9,516 bases of DNA from Fulvivirga aurantia (GTDB taxonomy: Bacteria; Bacteroidota; Bacteroidia; Cytophagales; Cyclobacteriaceae). The stretch is from the NCBI RefSeq assembly GCF_009711475.1, contig NZ_SMMD01000820.1, positions 1 through 9,516 on the forward strand, given 5' to 3'. A program made the translations under genes and the position numbers. Below the pieces are notes generated by a model, which worked only from the letters and a program-made list of their open reading frames with translations, did not search any database and was not told the DNA's origin. Shown one piece after another: positions 1 to 6,597 of the stretch; the first letter of the stretch is position 1, and every line of letters begins with the position of its first letter.

Positions 1-31
1 TATTTTTTCGCGATCGCTCTGATCTTACTGC

Positions 32-1216
32 TTAAAGGTGATCAAAAGCCTCTTGAATGGTCTTGCAAGCCTCTTTTATTTCTTCTTCGGTAATCGTCAA
101 AGGAGGAGCTATTCTAAAACTATTTGGGCAGGAAAGAAACCAAAAGCAGATCAGTCCATGATCAAGGCAATATTTTACAATTTTATAAACCTCCTCATCA
201 GTTTCAAATTCAATCGCAAACATTAAGCCTTTTCTTCTTATTTCTTTCACTTTAGGGTGGCTGAGTAAAGATTCAAATAACTCTCCTTTTGGCTCAACCT
301 TACTAAGCAGTCCTTCATCTTCAATTACTGACAGGGTAGCGTGAGCTGCTGCACATGAAACAGGGTTTCCTCCAAAGGTGGTGATATGGCCCAACATAGG
401 TTCATGCGTAAGAGTTTGCATGATTTCGTAAGATGAAATAAAGGTGCCTATAGGTAAGCCGCCACCAAGTGCCTTCGCAGAAGTCAAAATATCAGGTACT
501 ACATTATAGTGCTCAAAGGCAAACATTTTACCTGTTCTACCTACACCAGTTTGTATTTCATCAAAGATTAATAATGCACCGGTATCATCACATTTTTTTC
601 TCAGGGCCTCAAGGTATTTCTGTGTTGCTATCCTTACACCGGCATCTCCTTGTATTGGCTCAAAAATTACACAGGCCGTGCGATCAGTAATTTGATCAAG
701 ATCTGCATGATGATTAAAGTTGATAAATCGTACATCTGGCAGCAAAGGTCTAAATGCTTGCTTTTTTACCTCATTGCCAGAAACGCTTAAGGAACCGTGA
801 GTACTGCCATGATAGGCACCTCTAAATGATACAATTTCAGTTCTGCCCGTGTATCTTTTGGCTAATTTCAGGGCTCCTTCATTGGCCTCAGTACCGCTAT
901 TGGTAAAGTAGCAACAGTTGAGTTGAGGAGGTAGGAGAGAGACCAGCTTTTCTGCCAGTTGGTTAGGAGAAGATTGTACAAACTCACCATACACCATCAC
1001 ATGCATATGACTATCTACCTGTTTTTTAACGGCTTCAATTACCCTCGGGTGCTTATGCCCCAAATTACTGACGGCTATACCTGAGATAAGATCCATATAG
1101 CGCTTACCTTCTGGTGAGTATAAATAAATGCCTTCCGCTTTTTCTATATTAATAAGAAATGGAGAGCCTGTGGTTTGGGCTATATTTTTAAGAAATGTAT
1201 CGTGACTAAATTGCAT
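32..1216 (-). CDS. Class III PLP-dependent aminotransferase (acetylornithine/ornithine/GABA aminotransferase-like)
   Basis: This is a cytosolic fold-type I transaminase that moves an amino group from an amine or amino acid donor to a 2-oxoacid. The exact substrate cannot be read from the sequence. Visible signatures are the phosphate-binding SGTEAN segment (residues 107-112), the aromatic/His stretch FRGAYHG (131-137), Asp219 in FDEIQTGVGRTG (the residue that pairs with the pyridine nitrogen), and the Schiff-base Lys248 in SAKALGGG. Arg368 in FRIAPPL is the usual carboxylate binder. At 394 residues it is full length and ends in a TAA. The ATG at 1216 is preferred because the N-terminus aligns well with the family and the next in-frame Met (residue 41) would remove part of the domain. 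It lies 33 bases downstream of the OmpA-like gene on the same strand but seems to have its own promoter. ArgD-like, GABA or other omega-aminotransferase roles all remain open, so no symbol is given. Confidence 0.93.
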   Translation of the reverse strand: MQFSHDTFLKNIAQTTGSPFLINIEKAEGIYLYSPEGKRYMDLISGIAVSNLGHKHPRVIEAVKKQVDSHMHVMVYGEFVQSSPNQLAEKLVSLLPPQLNCCYFTNSGTEANEGALKLAKRYTGRTEIVSFRGAYHGSTHGSLSVSGNEVKKQAFRPLLPDVRFINFNHHADLDQITDRTACVIFEPIQGDAGVRIATQKYLEALRKKCDDTGALLIFDEIQTGVGRTGKMFAFEHYNVVPDILTSAKALGGGLPIGTFISSYEIMQTLTHEPMLGHITTFGGNPVSCAAAHATLSVIEDEGLLSKVEPKGELFESLLSHPKVKEIRRKGLMFAIEFETDEEVYKIVKYCLDHGLICFWFLSCPNSFRIAPPLTITEEEIKEACKTIQEAFDHL

Positions 1217-1220
1217 GCTG

Positions 1221-1249
1221 CAAATCTAGCAATAAAGCATTTTTCTCAA
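1221..1249 (-). promoter_or_regulatory. Bacteroidota-type promoter for the aminotransferase gene
   Basis: Read on the minus strand there is TTG (1249-1247), 18 bases, then TAGATTTG (1228-1221), an exact match to the -7 consensus TAnnTTTG. Only four bases separate the -7 box from the ATG at 1216, so transcription would start at or within a base or two of the start codon. The -33 box reaches to three bases from the stop codon of the preceding OmpA-like gene. The spacing of 18 is one short of the usual 19-21. Confidence 0.55.
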
Positions 1250-2074
1250 TTAGAAAACTTTAAAATCGACCCTACGGTCCATTTCTCTTTCCTCTTTGGT
1301 TTTGCTGGTACTATCTGCTTTTTCTTCTCCATAGCCAATTACAGATATCCTGTCGTCTGGTACACCCATATCAAGCATAAGTTGCCTTATTTTCTCTACT
1401 CTCTGAATCGAGAGCTGCACATTATAGGAGTCACCTCCGCTGGCATCGGTGTGCCCTTCAATAAGTAACATGCGACCTTGCAGCGCGTACTCTACAGCGA
1501 TTAAGAACGGTTCCATATCAACCACGGAGAATTCGTCATCATCGTATAGAAAATACAAAGGTTCCAGCTCTTGTGGGAAATTCTCATTGGCTATTCTATC
1601 GGCTACTTCTTCTCTTATACGCTCGTGATCCTCGCTTGATGGGGGAGGTATGTTATTTTTTTTCAGTACATCATCCTCAATGTCGTGCTTCTCCTCTATG
1701 GTCAGGTCTTCAAATTTCTCCTCTGTTGTTTTTTCAGGAGCAGGTGCTGGCTTTGGTTTAGGTTGTGGCTTAGGCTTTGGCGGGGGCGTATCATTTGGGT
1801 CAACCTCTGCCAGGGCAGTAGAAGATGATTTAGAAGAGGCCTTAGGTGTGCTTTGCCAAAAGAATGTAGGCTTCTTTTTACTTTTTCTGGCTTTGCGTTT
1901 AACCAGACGGTCACACTGCTTTTTGGCAGTGCGCAGCTTGCCTTTATAATTGTAAGAGAAAAAATTCTGCGAATGCTTTGACCTAAAGCGGTTATTTGAT
2001 GAGCACGAGGCCATAAGAAGCATCGTGAGTAAGATGCCAATAGTGTATATCCGTAGTGATCTTCCGGAAAGCAT
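1250..2074 (-). CDS. OmpA-family peptidoglycan-binding lipoprotein with Pro/Lys-rich linker
   Basis: This is a predicted outer-membrane lipoprotein (274 residues) that would tether the envelope to peptidoglycan. The N-terminus has a short basic region (Arg5, Arg8), a hydrophobic segment (about 9-21) and the sequence LMASC with Cys24 as the candidate lipidated residue. The lipobox is not ideal, since Met is at -3. Next comes a strongly basic region (about 42-70), a Ser/Thr-rich stretch, a Pro/Lys linker (97-113), and an acidic, charged segment (117-163). The C-terminal OmpA-like domain (about 172-274) contains GHTDASGG (207-214), LSIQRVEKIR (221-230) and GYGEEKA. Asp210 and Arg225 are the expected diaminopimelate-binding pair. 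The start at 2074 is needed to retain the signal peptide. There is no beta-barrel, so it is not a porin-type OmpA. Its peptidoglycan role is inferred from the domain. Confidence 0.9.
   Translation of the reverse strand: MLSGRSLRIYTIGILLTMLLMASCSSNNRFRSKHSQNFFSYNYKGKLRTAKKQCDRLVKRKARKSKKKPTFFWQSTPKASSKSSSTALAEVDPNDTPPPKPKPQPKPKPAPAPEKTTEEKFEDLTIEEKHDIEDDVLKKNNIPPPSSEDHERIREEVADRIANENFPQELEPLYFLYDDDEFSVVDMEPFLIAVEYALQGRMLLIEGHTDASGGDSYNVQLSIQRVEKIRQLMLDMGVPDDRISVIGYGEEKADSTSKTKEEREMDRRVDFKVF
1736..1786 (-). repeat. Low-complexity Pro-Lys repeat coding segment in the OmpA-like gene
   Basis: This segment encodes residues 97-113 of the OmpA-like lipoprotein: three prolines, a run of alternating Lys-Pro dipeptides, then Pro-Ala repeats. 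On the plus strand it appears as repeated GGCTTTGG / GGTTTAGG / GGCTTAGG units. Such linkers commonly span the space between the lipid anchor and the peptidoglycan-binding domain. Short repeats of this kind can vary in length between strains by slippage. Confidence 0.7.
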
Positions 2075-2079
2075 AACTA

Positions 2080-2109
2080 CAAAGTTAAGTAATCAGGCCT
2101 CTCATACAA
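2080..2109 (-). promoter_or_regulatory. Bacteroidota-type promoter for the OmpA-like gene
   Basis: Read on the minus strand there is TTG (2109-2107), exactly 19 bases, then TAACTTTG (2087-2080), an exact TAnnTTTG match at standard spacing. Five bases (TAGTT) separate the -7 box from the ATG at 2074. The predicted transcript therefore has a leader of about 0-2 nucleotides. It lies in the 123-base gap behind the MFS gene, so this lipoprotein gene need not depend on read-through. The rest of that gap (2110-2197) is AT-rich, with no convincing terminator. Confidence 0.68.
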
Positions 2110-2197
2110 TGGAAGCCGTCATAATGTAATGGTCTTTAGTGTTTCTACAGGGTAAATTATATAACCCTTTTCTAAGTAACCTAAATTGTACCAATTT

Positions 2198-3709
2198 TTA
2201 TCGTTTTATAGAAAAATATGCAATAAAAACGCTAAGCCCGGCTAAAATAGTAGCGATTAGTGCCGACTGCTTAAAGGAATCTATGAAAGCGTAATCAATT
2301 GCGGCCTCAATTTTCTGCTGATTAACCGCAGTGGCAGCTTTCGGTGGCTTAGCTTCTGCCAGTTTTGGGATTTCTCTCTCCAAAGCCTGTGTTACTTCTG
2401 CGGAAAGGTTTAGGGATTGGGTTCGTTCTTTTAAAGAATTTTCGAAAGAGATAAGTGCAAAAGCACCAATTACCGCGATGGCAAGCACACCTGCGGTTCT
2501 TGAGATGGTATTGTTTACTCCGGAGGCAGTGCCGGTATTTTTTTGAGGTACTGCTCCCATTACAGCTGTGGTAAGTGGGGCGACTGTTATACCCATGCCT
2601 ACACCTAATACAATGATTGCGGGTAGGTAAGTCGACCAAAACTCCGAAGGCCCGGTTGTAAGATCTGGTATGCTAAATAAGTAGAACCCTATGGCGGTAA
2701 GTGCAGGCCCAATAATTAATGGAGGCCTTACGCCAACTCGGTCAGCCCAGGCGCCTGACCACCTTGACATAAAGGCTATAAGTAAGCCAAAGGGCAGCAT
2801 CGTTAAACCTGCAATTTCTGCAGGGTAGCCCTGTACCTGTATTAAATTAAGAGGAAAGAAGAACAGAAACCCACCGAGTGCACCATAGACAAACAGTGTT
2901 ATTATATTAGTGCTGCTAAAAATTTTTGATTGGAATAAAGAAAGAGGCATCATGGGGTGACTCGACCTTTTCTCATGGATAATAAATAGGATCAAACATA
3001 GTAAGCCTCCTGCAAGTGAAATGGCAATCCTTGAGCTATCGAATCCGTAGTTGGGTGCTTCAATAAAGCCATAAGTCAAGCCACCCAATGAAAGTGTGGC
3101 GAGAACAGCACCCAGTACGTCTATTTTCTTGGCAGATAATTCTTTAGACTCTGGTATTTTGTAGAGAAAGTAGAGTGAAATAAGAGCTAATGGCACGTTG
3201 ATGAAGAATACGACCCTCCATAACCCCATACCAGCCAGCCAACCTCCCAGTGCCGGGCCAAATACTGTTGTCATGGCACTAAACATCGACCATGTGCCTA
3301 TGGCCCAGCCTCTTTTATTTTGAGGGAATAAGGCCGTAATTAATGATAAACTGCCAGGTACCATGAGGGCTCCGCCTACACCCTGCACACATCGGGAAAT
3401 AATTAGCATCATCGGGCTTGTAGAAACTCCACAGACAATAGAGGACATAGTAAAAAACAGTATGCCAACTCCAAATACCCGTTTTCTACCAAAAATATCG
3501 CCTATTGAGCCTCCAACGAGTAGCAAAGCAGATAGAAATAAAGCGTAGCCGTTGACAATCCATAATAACTCTGACCCGCTGATGTTTAGGTCTTGTTGAA
3601 GCGCAGGTAAGGCCACATTTAGTGCAGTAGAGTCTATGAAGGCCATACTTGACGCCAGAATTGTGCTTATTAGTACAGCTTTTTGTTTTGGTTTTGAAAG
3701 GTCGCTCAT
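2198..3709 (-). CDS. DHA2-type MFS drug:proton antiporter (EmrB/QacA family)
   Basis: This is an inner-membrane efflux protein of 503 residues with the hydrophobicity pattern of the 14-helix DHA2 branch. Diagnostic motifs are the first-helix DSTALNVALPAL stretch (26-37, the D1 motif with Asp26 in the membrane), motif A as GGSIGDIFGRKRVF (66-79) in the loop between helices 2 and 3, and the antiporter motif C as GPALGGWL (151-158) in helix 5. A long charged loop (about 424-470) precedes the last helix, as expected between helices 13 and 14. The family exports hydrophobic or cationic compounds against protons. The substrate is unknown, and there is no adjacent EmrA-type membrane fusion protein or TolC, so it probably works as a single component. 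It diverges from the PspC gene across 42 bases. No linked regulator gene of the TetR or MarR type is present in the window. Confidence 0.93.
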   Translation of the reverse strand: MSDLSKPKQKAVLISTILASSMAFIDSTALNVALPALQQDLNISGSELLWIVNGYALFLSALLLVGGSIGDIFGRKRVFGVGILFFTMSSIVCGVSTSPMMLIISRCVQGVGGALMVPGSLSLITALFPQNKRGWAIGTWSMFSAMTTVFGPALGGWLAGMGLWRVVFFINVPLALISLYFLYKIPESKELSAKKIDVLGAVLATLSLGGLTYGFIEAPNYGFDSSRIAISLAGGLLCLILFIIHEKRSSHPMMPLSLFQSKIFSSTNIITLFVYGALGGFLFFFPLNLIQVQGYPAEIAGLTMLPFGLLIAFMSRWSGAWADRVGVRPPLIIGPALTAIGFYLFSIPDLTTGPSEFWSTYLPAIIVLGVGMGITVAPLTTAVMGAVPQKNTGTASGVNNTISRTAGVLAIAVIGAFALISFENSLKERTQSLNLSAEVTQALEREIPKLAEAKPPKAATAVNQQKIEAAIDYAFIDSFKQSALIATILAGLSVFIAYFSIKR

Positions 3710-3744
3710 AGCATTTAAATTGCCTGAATTTAATACATATTACT

Positions 3745-3776
3745 AAAAGTTATGCAATATAGAAGACGACTCACAA
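3745..3776 (-). promoter_or_regulatory. Possible weak promoter for the MFS gene
   Basis: Read on the minus strand there is TTG (3776-3774), 21 bases, then TAACTTTT (3752-3745), which matches TAnnTTTG at all but the final base. It would give a leader of roughly 30 bases ahead of the ATG at 3709. The -7 box overlaps the start codon of the divergent PspC gene, so the two genes may not be transcribed freely at the same time. This is a degenerate match and is offered only tentatively. Confidence 0.28.
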
Positions 3777-3946
3777 GGTCGAGGAGGTATAAAGTAATTG
3801 CAGGTGTGTGTGCCGGACTGGCACAATACTTCGGATGGGAAATAGATAAAACCAGATTGGTTTATATTTTGATTTCAGTTTTTAGTGCAGCGTTTCCTGG
3901 ACTGTTGATTTATCTTATTTTATGGTTTGTAATGCCAGAAGAGTAA
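3752..3946 (+). CDS. PspC-domain small membrane protein
   Basis: This 64-residue protein consists of essentially one PspC domain and nothing else. A very basic N-terminus (five Arg within residues 4-12) is followed by the family core KVIAGVCAGLAQYFG (14-28), an amphipathic or re-entrant segment. After WEIDKTRLVYI comes a single strong membrane helix (about 36-60) ending WFVMPEE. In enterobacteria PspC belongs to the phage-shock envelope-stress system with PspA and PspB. Here no pspA, pspB or pspF is adjacent, so a phage-shock role is not shown. Stand-alone PspC proteins of this size are frequent in Bacteroidota and are thought to act in envelope stress. The basic N-terminus suggests it faces the cytoplasm. 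The gene ends only 8 bases from the converging TerB-like gene. Confidence 0.9.
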   Translation: MQYRRRLTRSRRYKVIAGVCAGLAQYFGWEIDKTRLVYILISVFSAAFPGLLIYLILWFVMPEE

Positions 3947-3954
3947 ATGATGAC

Positions 3955-4389
3955 TTAATTTTCTCCGTACATTTCTAGAAACTCTTCCACTTCTTTTCTT
4001 ACTTCAGAGGTTGATTTGCCATCAAATGGGGCTGTGGCTATGGCTTTGAATAGTTCTCCTACAATGTAGCTTCTAAAACCTAATTTTGCGGCATAGATGC
4101 CTGCTACTTCGAGTTCTATATCTTCTACTACATTATCTAAATAAATCATATGTACCAGGTGGTAAATAGCCTCCATTCGGTCGACCCGGGATTCTGGTAT
4201 GACAAATTCGAGTTTATCGAAATTATCTTCAATATGGTGAAGGTCATCTTGAGAAAGGTTGAGTTGAGCACTCCACTTTAACAAGCAGGCTACATACTTA
4301 CTTTGCACACTCTCTTCGCCCAAAAAAAGAGATAAAATATTAAAATAACTCTGCTTAATTGATGTTAATTCTGCTTCGCCAAGATTCAT
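3955..4389 (-). CDS. TerB-like (DjlA-like) domain protein
   Basis: This is an all-helical soluble protein of 144 residues with no signal peptide or membrane segment. Its central to C-terminal part (about 70-125) resembles the TerB/DjlA-like fold: a helix MEAIYHLVHMIYLDNVVEDIE, in which an acidic turn (Asp85-Asp91) follows the helix, then ELEVAGIYAAKLGF and a short terminal helix. The TerB fold is known from tellurite-resistance proteins and from the middle domain of DjlA co-chaperones. Its biochemical role is unclear, and the name does not imply tellurite resistance here. It lies 57 bases downstream of the J-domain gene on the same strand and is probably the last gene of that operon. Domain assignment is by pattern recognition and should be treated as probable, not certain. 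Confidence 0.75.
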   Translation of the reverse strand: MNLGEAELTSIKQSYFNILSLFLGEESVQSKYVACLLKWSAQLNLSQDDLHHIEDNFDKLEFVIPESRVDRMEAIYHLVHMIYLDNVVEDIELEVAGIYAAKLGFRSYIVGELFKAIATAPFDGKSTSEVRKEVEEFLEMYGEN

Positions 4390-4446
4390 TGTCTATAATT
4401 AGTTATATCGAATTTTAATTATAACAAATTGAAATGATAATTACAG

Positions 4447-5679
4447 CTATTGACAGTATTTATTTAGTTCTGATCGACTTTGAAGGTGGCCTCTCTCCAA
4501 GGCACGTTGCCAATCCAGACACGCTCGCTCGTTCAGGCCCAGGTTGCGTTTGCATGAGGCTCTCATGAAATAATTTTCTGCAATGGCAGGTCGCAAAAAG
4601 ATAGCCCAGTTATAATCGGTCATAGCCTCTTCGTAGTTTCTGGTTTTTAAATTGAGGCGGGCTCTCTCCTGAAAAAGTTCATGATAAAAGTCAGGTAGGC
4701 TATTTGGCTTTACTATCAGTTCAAACGCCTCACCATAGGTAGAACTTTGCAGTTCTTTGAAGAGTAATTTCGCTTCGTCATAATAGACTAAGGCTTTTTC
4801 AGGGTTGTTTAGATTTTTATTATAAATTCTGGCCATTCTTACCACAAGCCGCATATTATTTTTGTCTCTTTCAAACACCCGGTCAAGGGCCATAAGCGCT
4901 TTTTCGTAGTCAGCCAATCGATAATAAGCCTCTGCCAGCATATTCCAGGTTTTGAGCTTCATAGGCCGCTCGTAGTCTTTTACCACCTCCAGTTTGGTAA
5001 TGGCATCTTCATACAACGCCTGCTGGTAACTTGACGATGCACTATTCCAGAGAGTCGTGATCATCCTTTCTTTTTCGTTATAGAAGGTACTCTCAAATGG
5101 ATTTTTCTGATCGAGTTGTATGATCTGGTCGATGGCTAATCTATACTTGCCTTCATCAAATAATTGTTGCGCTTCATTTAGTGCGGCTTCATTTTGCTGG
5201 GCGATTTTCAGTTTCTTCTGATCTTCCATATGGGCCCAAAACTTATTCATGGCAATGATAGCTACACTGAGCAGGATCATAGCACCAAGAGTGATCACCT
5301 GTATTTTAAAGTAGTTTTTATCTACTTTGTAGGTTGGAGCTTCTTTATATTTCGGAGCCGTTCGCCAATTATATGCCCCGTATCTGTCATAAACAGATTT
5401 TTCTTTTTTTGGCTGACCCGGTCGAGCTGGCCTATGTTGGGTAAAAGTGGTTGTACTTTGCGCACTACTATAGCTGAGTAAAAAATCGTAACGCTTGCGT
5501 TTGTCTTCATCCGAAAGAATTTGATAGGCTTCATTTACCTGTTTGAAGTACTCTTCGGCTGCAGTATTCTCAGGGTTCTTGTCAGGGTGATATTTTAGAG
5601 CCAGCCGCTTGAAGGCAGATTTTATTTCTGAGTGGGTGGCACTTTTGGATATGCCCAATATTTGGTAGTAATTAAGCAT
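4447..5679 (-). CDS. Membrane-anchored J-domain protein with TPR region (DnaJ-type co-chaperone)
   Basis: This 410-residue protein starts with a canonical J domain (residues 2-68): YYQILGI, then the HPD motif at 31-33 that stimulates DnaK ATPase, then [17 protein letters not shown] Lys/Pro-rich linker (about 80-122) precedes one hydrophobic helix (about 125-146). The rest is a helical-repeat region (about 155-400) with TPR-like units such as [20 protein letters not shown] (249-268) and a C-terminal pair (about 340-396) containing [13 protein letters not shown] and [14 protein letters not shown]. There is no Gly/Phe region and no zinc finger, so it is not DnaJ itself (class C J protein). The J domain must be cytoplasmic to meet DnaK, so the TPR part would lie in the periplasm if the single helix spans the membrane. 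It follows the Lgt-family gene by 24 bases, consistent with co-transcription. Clients are unknown. Confidence 0.9.
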   Translation of the reverse strand: MLNYYQILGISKSATHSEIKSAFKRLALKYHPDKNPENTAAEEYFKQVNEAYQILSDEDKRKRYDFLLSYSSAQSTTTFTQHRPARPGQPKKEKSVYDRYGAYNWRTAPKYKEAPTYKVDKNYFKIQVITLGAMILLSVAIIAMNKFWAHMEDQKKLKIAQQNEAALNEAQQLFDEGKYRLAIDQIIQLDQKNPFESTFYNEKERMITTLWNSASSSYQQALYEDAITKLEVVKDYERPMKLKTWNMLAEAYYRLADYEKALMALDRVFERDKNNMRLVVRMARIYNKNLNNPEKALVYYDEAKLLFKELQSSTYGEAFELIVKPNSLPDFYHELFQERARLNLKTRNYEEAMTDYNWAIFLRPAIAENYFMRASCKRNLGLNERACLDWQRALERGHLQSRSELNKYCQ

Positions 5680-5703
5680 TATTAAAAATAACGATTTTAA
5701 ATG

Positions 5704-6510
5704 CTATTTGGAGGTCACGCCTACTCTTTTTTTGAGTTTTATATAGAAATAAATGGTGATTGATAAGATTATTAAGGAAATGAATTGTGAGTGAGAGAGC
5801 CAACCATCAATGACATAGCCACGACTTACATCACCTCTGAAGATCTCTATGATAGAGCGACCTACAGAATAAAACATGAGGTAAAGCAAGAATAACTGCC
5901 CTTCAAATTGCTTATTTTTCTTAATTACAAGAAGCGTTACTAAAATGACTGAGATCAACCCGATGCTGTAGAGTTGGGTGGGATGTAAAGGGATGTTGGT
6001 CGGAGCCAGACACTCTTCATTGGTGAAAACTACTGCCAATGGGCCATGCCACTCAATACCATGACAGCAGCCTGCCATAAAACAACCAAGCCTACCAAAA
6101 GCATGCACAATACAAGTGGTGACAGCCATAATATCCAACATTGGGAGGGTTGTCAGTTTGTGATACCTGAAAAACAGGAGCATGGAAGGAATGCAGAATA
6201 GTAATGAACCATAAAAGACAAAGCCTTTACCACTTAAAAGATTGGCCATATTATTATTGTAATAGGCTGGGTTTTCGAAATAAAGAAAAACCTTACCGCC
6301 TACAAAAGCAGCTAGTAAGAGCAATAAGAACAGGCTATTGACCTTGTCCAATGACAGGTCAAACTTTTTTCTCGATTGTACAGCCACATAGGTTACGCCA
6401 AGAAGGGCGCCAATCACTATAAAAAAACCATAAGAATAGGCTGTGAACGATTCGCCAAGGAAGCCATGAAGAAATTCAGGAAGGGGTATCTCAAAAAGAA
6501 TAGGATACAT
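5704..6510 (-). CDS. Lgt-family membrane protein (prolipoprotein diacylglyceryl transferase-like, divergent active site)
   Basis: This polytopic inner-membrane protein belongs to the family that moves diacylglyceryl from phosphatidylglycerol to the lipobox cysteine of prolipoproteins. The start chosen is the ATG at 6510 (268 residues, beginning MYPILFEI). An in-frame TTG at 6555 would lie inside an exact promoter -7 box. In this numbering, recognisable features are GGKVFLYFEN (71-80), FYGSLL (99-104), the signature GRLGCFMAGCCHG (139-151), HPTQLYS (176-182) and YSVGRSIIEIFRGD (214-227). Arg140, Gly151, Arg218 and Glu222 match residues important in E. coli Lgt. The Asn, Glu and His expected by comparison with that enzyme are Cys143, Cys148 and Tyr100 here. 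It may be a second, specialised Lgt-like protein and not the main enzyme, so no symbol is given. It is probably the first gene of an operon with the J-domain and TerB-like genes. Confidence 0.85.
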   Translation of the reverse strand: MYPILFEIPLPEFLHGFLGESFTAYSYGFFIVIGALLGVTYVAVQSRKKFDLSLDKVNSLFLLLLLAAFVGGKVFLYFENPAYYNNNMANLLSGKGFVFYGSLLFCIPSMLLFFRYHKLTTLPMLDIMAVTTCIVHAFGRLGCFMAGCCHGIEWHGPLAVVFTNEECLAPTNIPLHPTQLYSIGLISVILVTLLVIKKNKQFEGQLFLLYLMFYSVGRSIIEIFRGDVSRGYVIDGWLSHSQFISLIILSITIYFYIKLKKRVGVTSK

Positions 6511-6552
6511 GCCGGCAGTGTTGATTAAAAAATGTCTATTAAAGAGTCGTTT

Positions 6553-6560
6553 CAAATATA
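6553..6560 (-). promoter_or_regulatory. Promoter -7 box for the Lgt-family operon
   Basis: TATATTTG on the minus strand is an exact TAnnTTTG match. It lies 42 bases upstream of the chosen ATG (6510), which predicts a leader of roughly 35-40 nucleotides. No clear TTG box is visible 18-21 bases further upstream, so the -33 contact is weak or absent. The box overlaps the in-frame TTG at 6555, which argues against that codon as the translation start. Confidence 0.5.
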
Positions 6561-6597
6561 ATTTTCCTTTCTCAGTCTTTTAGTAGTTATTTGCGAA

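Noticed and set aside
10..17. GCGATCGC palindrome near the window start
   Set aside because: It is a single 8-base copy with no repeats in the window, so there is nothing to suggest a HIP1-like or attachment function.
1650..1949. Gly/Phe-rich open frame antisense to the OmpA-like gene
   Set aside because: Its composition simply mirrors the Pro/Lys linker read on the other strand, and no family resemblance is seen.
2150..2167. Small inverted repeat GGGT...ACCC in the gap between the MFS and OmpA-like genes, considered as a terminator
   Set aside because: The stem is only 4 bp with a long AT loop. The T-run lies on the plus-strand side, while the genes here run on the minus strand.
3955..4389. 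Tellurite-resistance function for the TerB-like protein
   Set aside because: No terC, terD or terZ neighbours are present, and the TerB fold is found in many proteins unrelated to tellurite.
4425..4432. TCAATTTG on the minus strand as a promoter for the TerB-like gene
   Set aside because: It misses the A of the TA pair and has no TTG at the right distance. Read-through from the J-domain gene is a simpler explanation.
6511..6555. N-terminal 15-residue extension of the Lgt-family protein from a TTG codon
   Set aside because: The TTG is part of an exact -7 promoter box, and the downstream ATG gives a family-like N-terminus.
6586..6593. GTTATTTG as a -7 box for the EamA gene
   Set aside because: The TA half of TAnnTTTG is absent, and no -33 box is seen, so it is not better than chance in AT-rich DNA.
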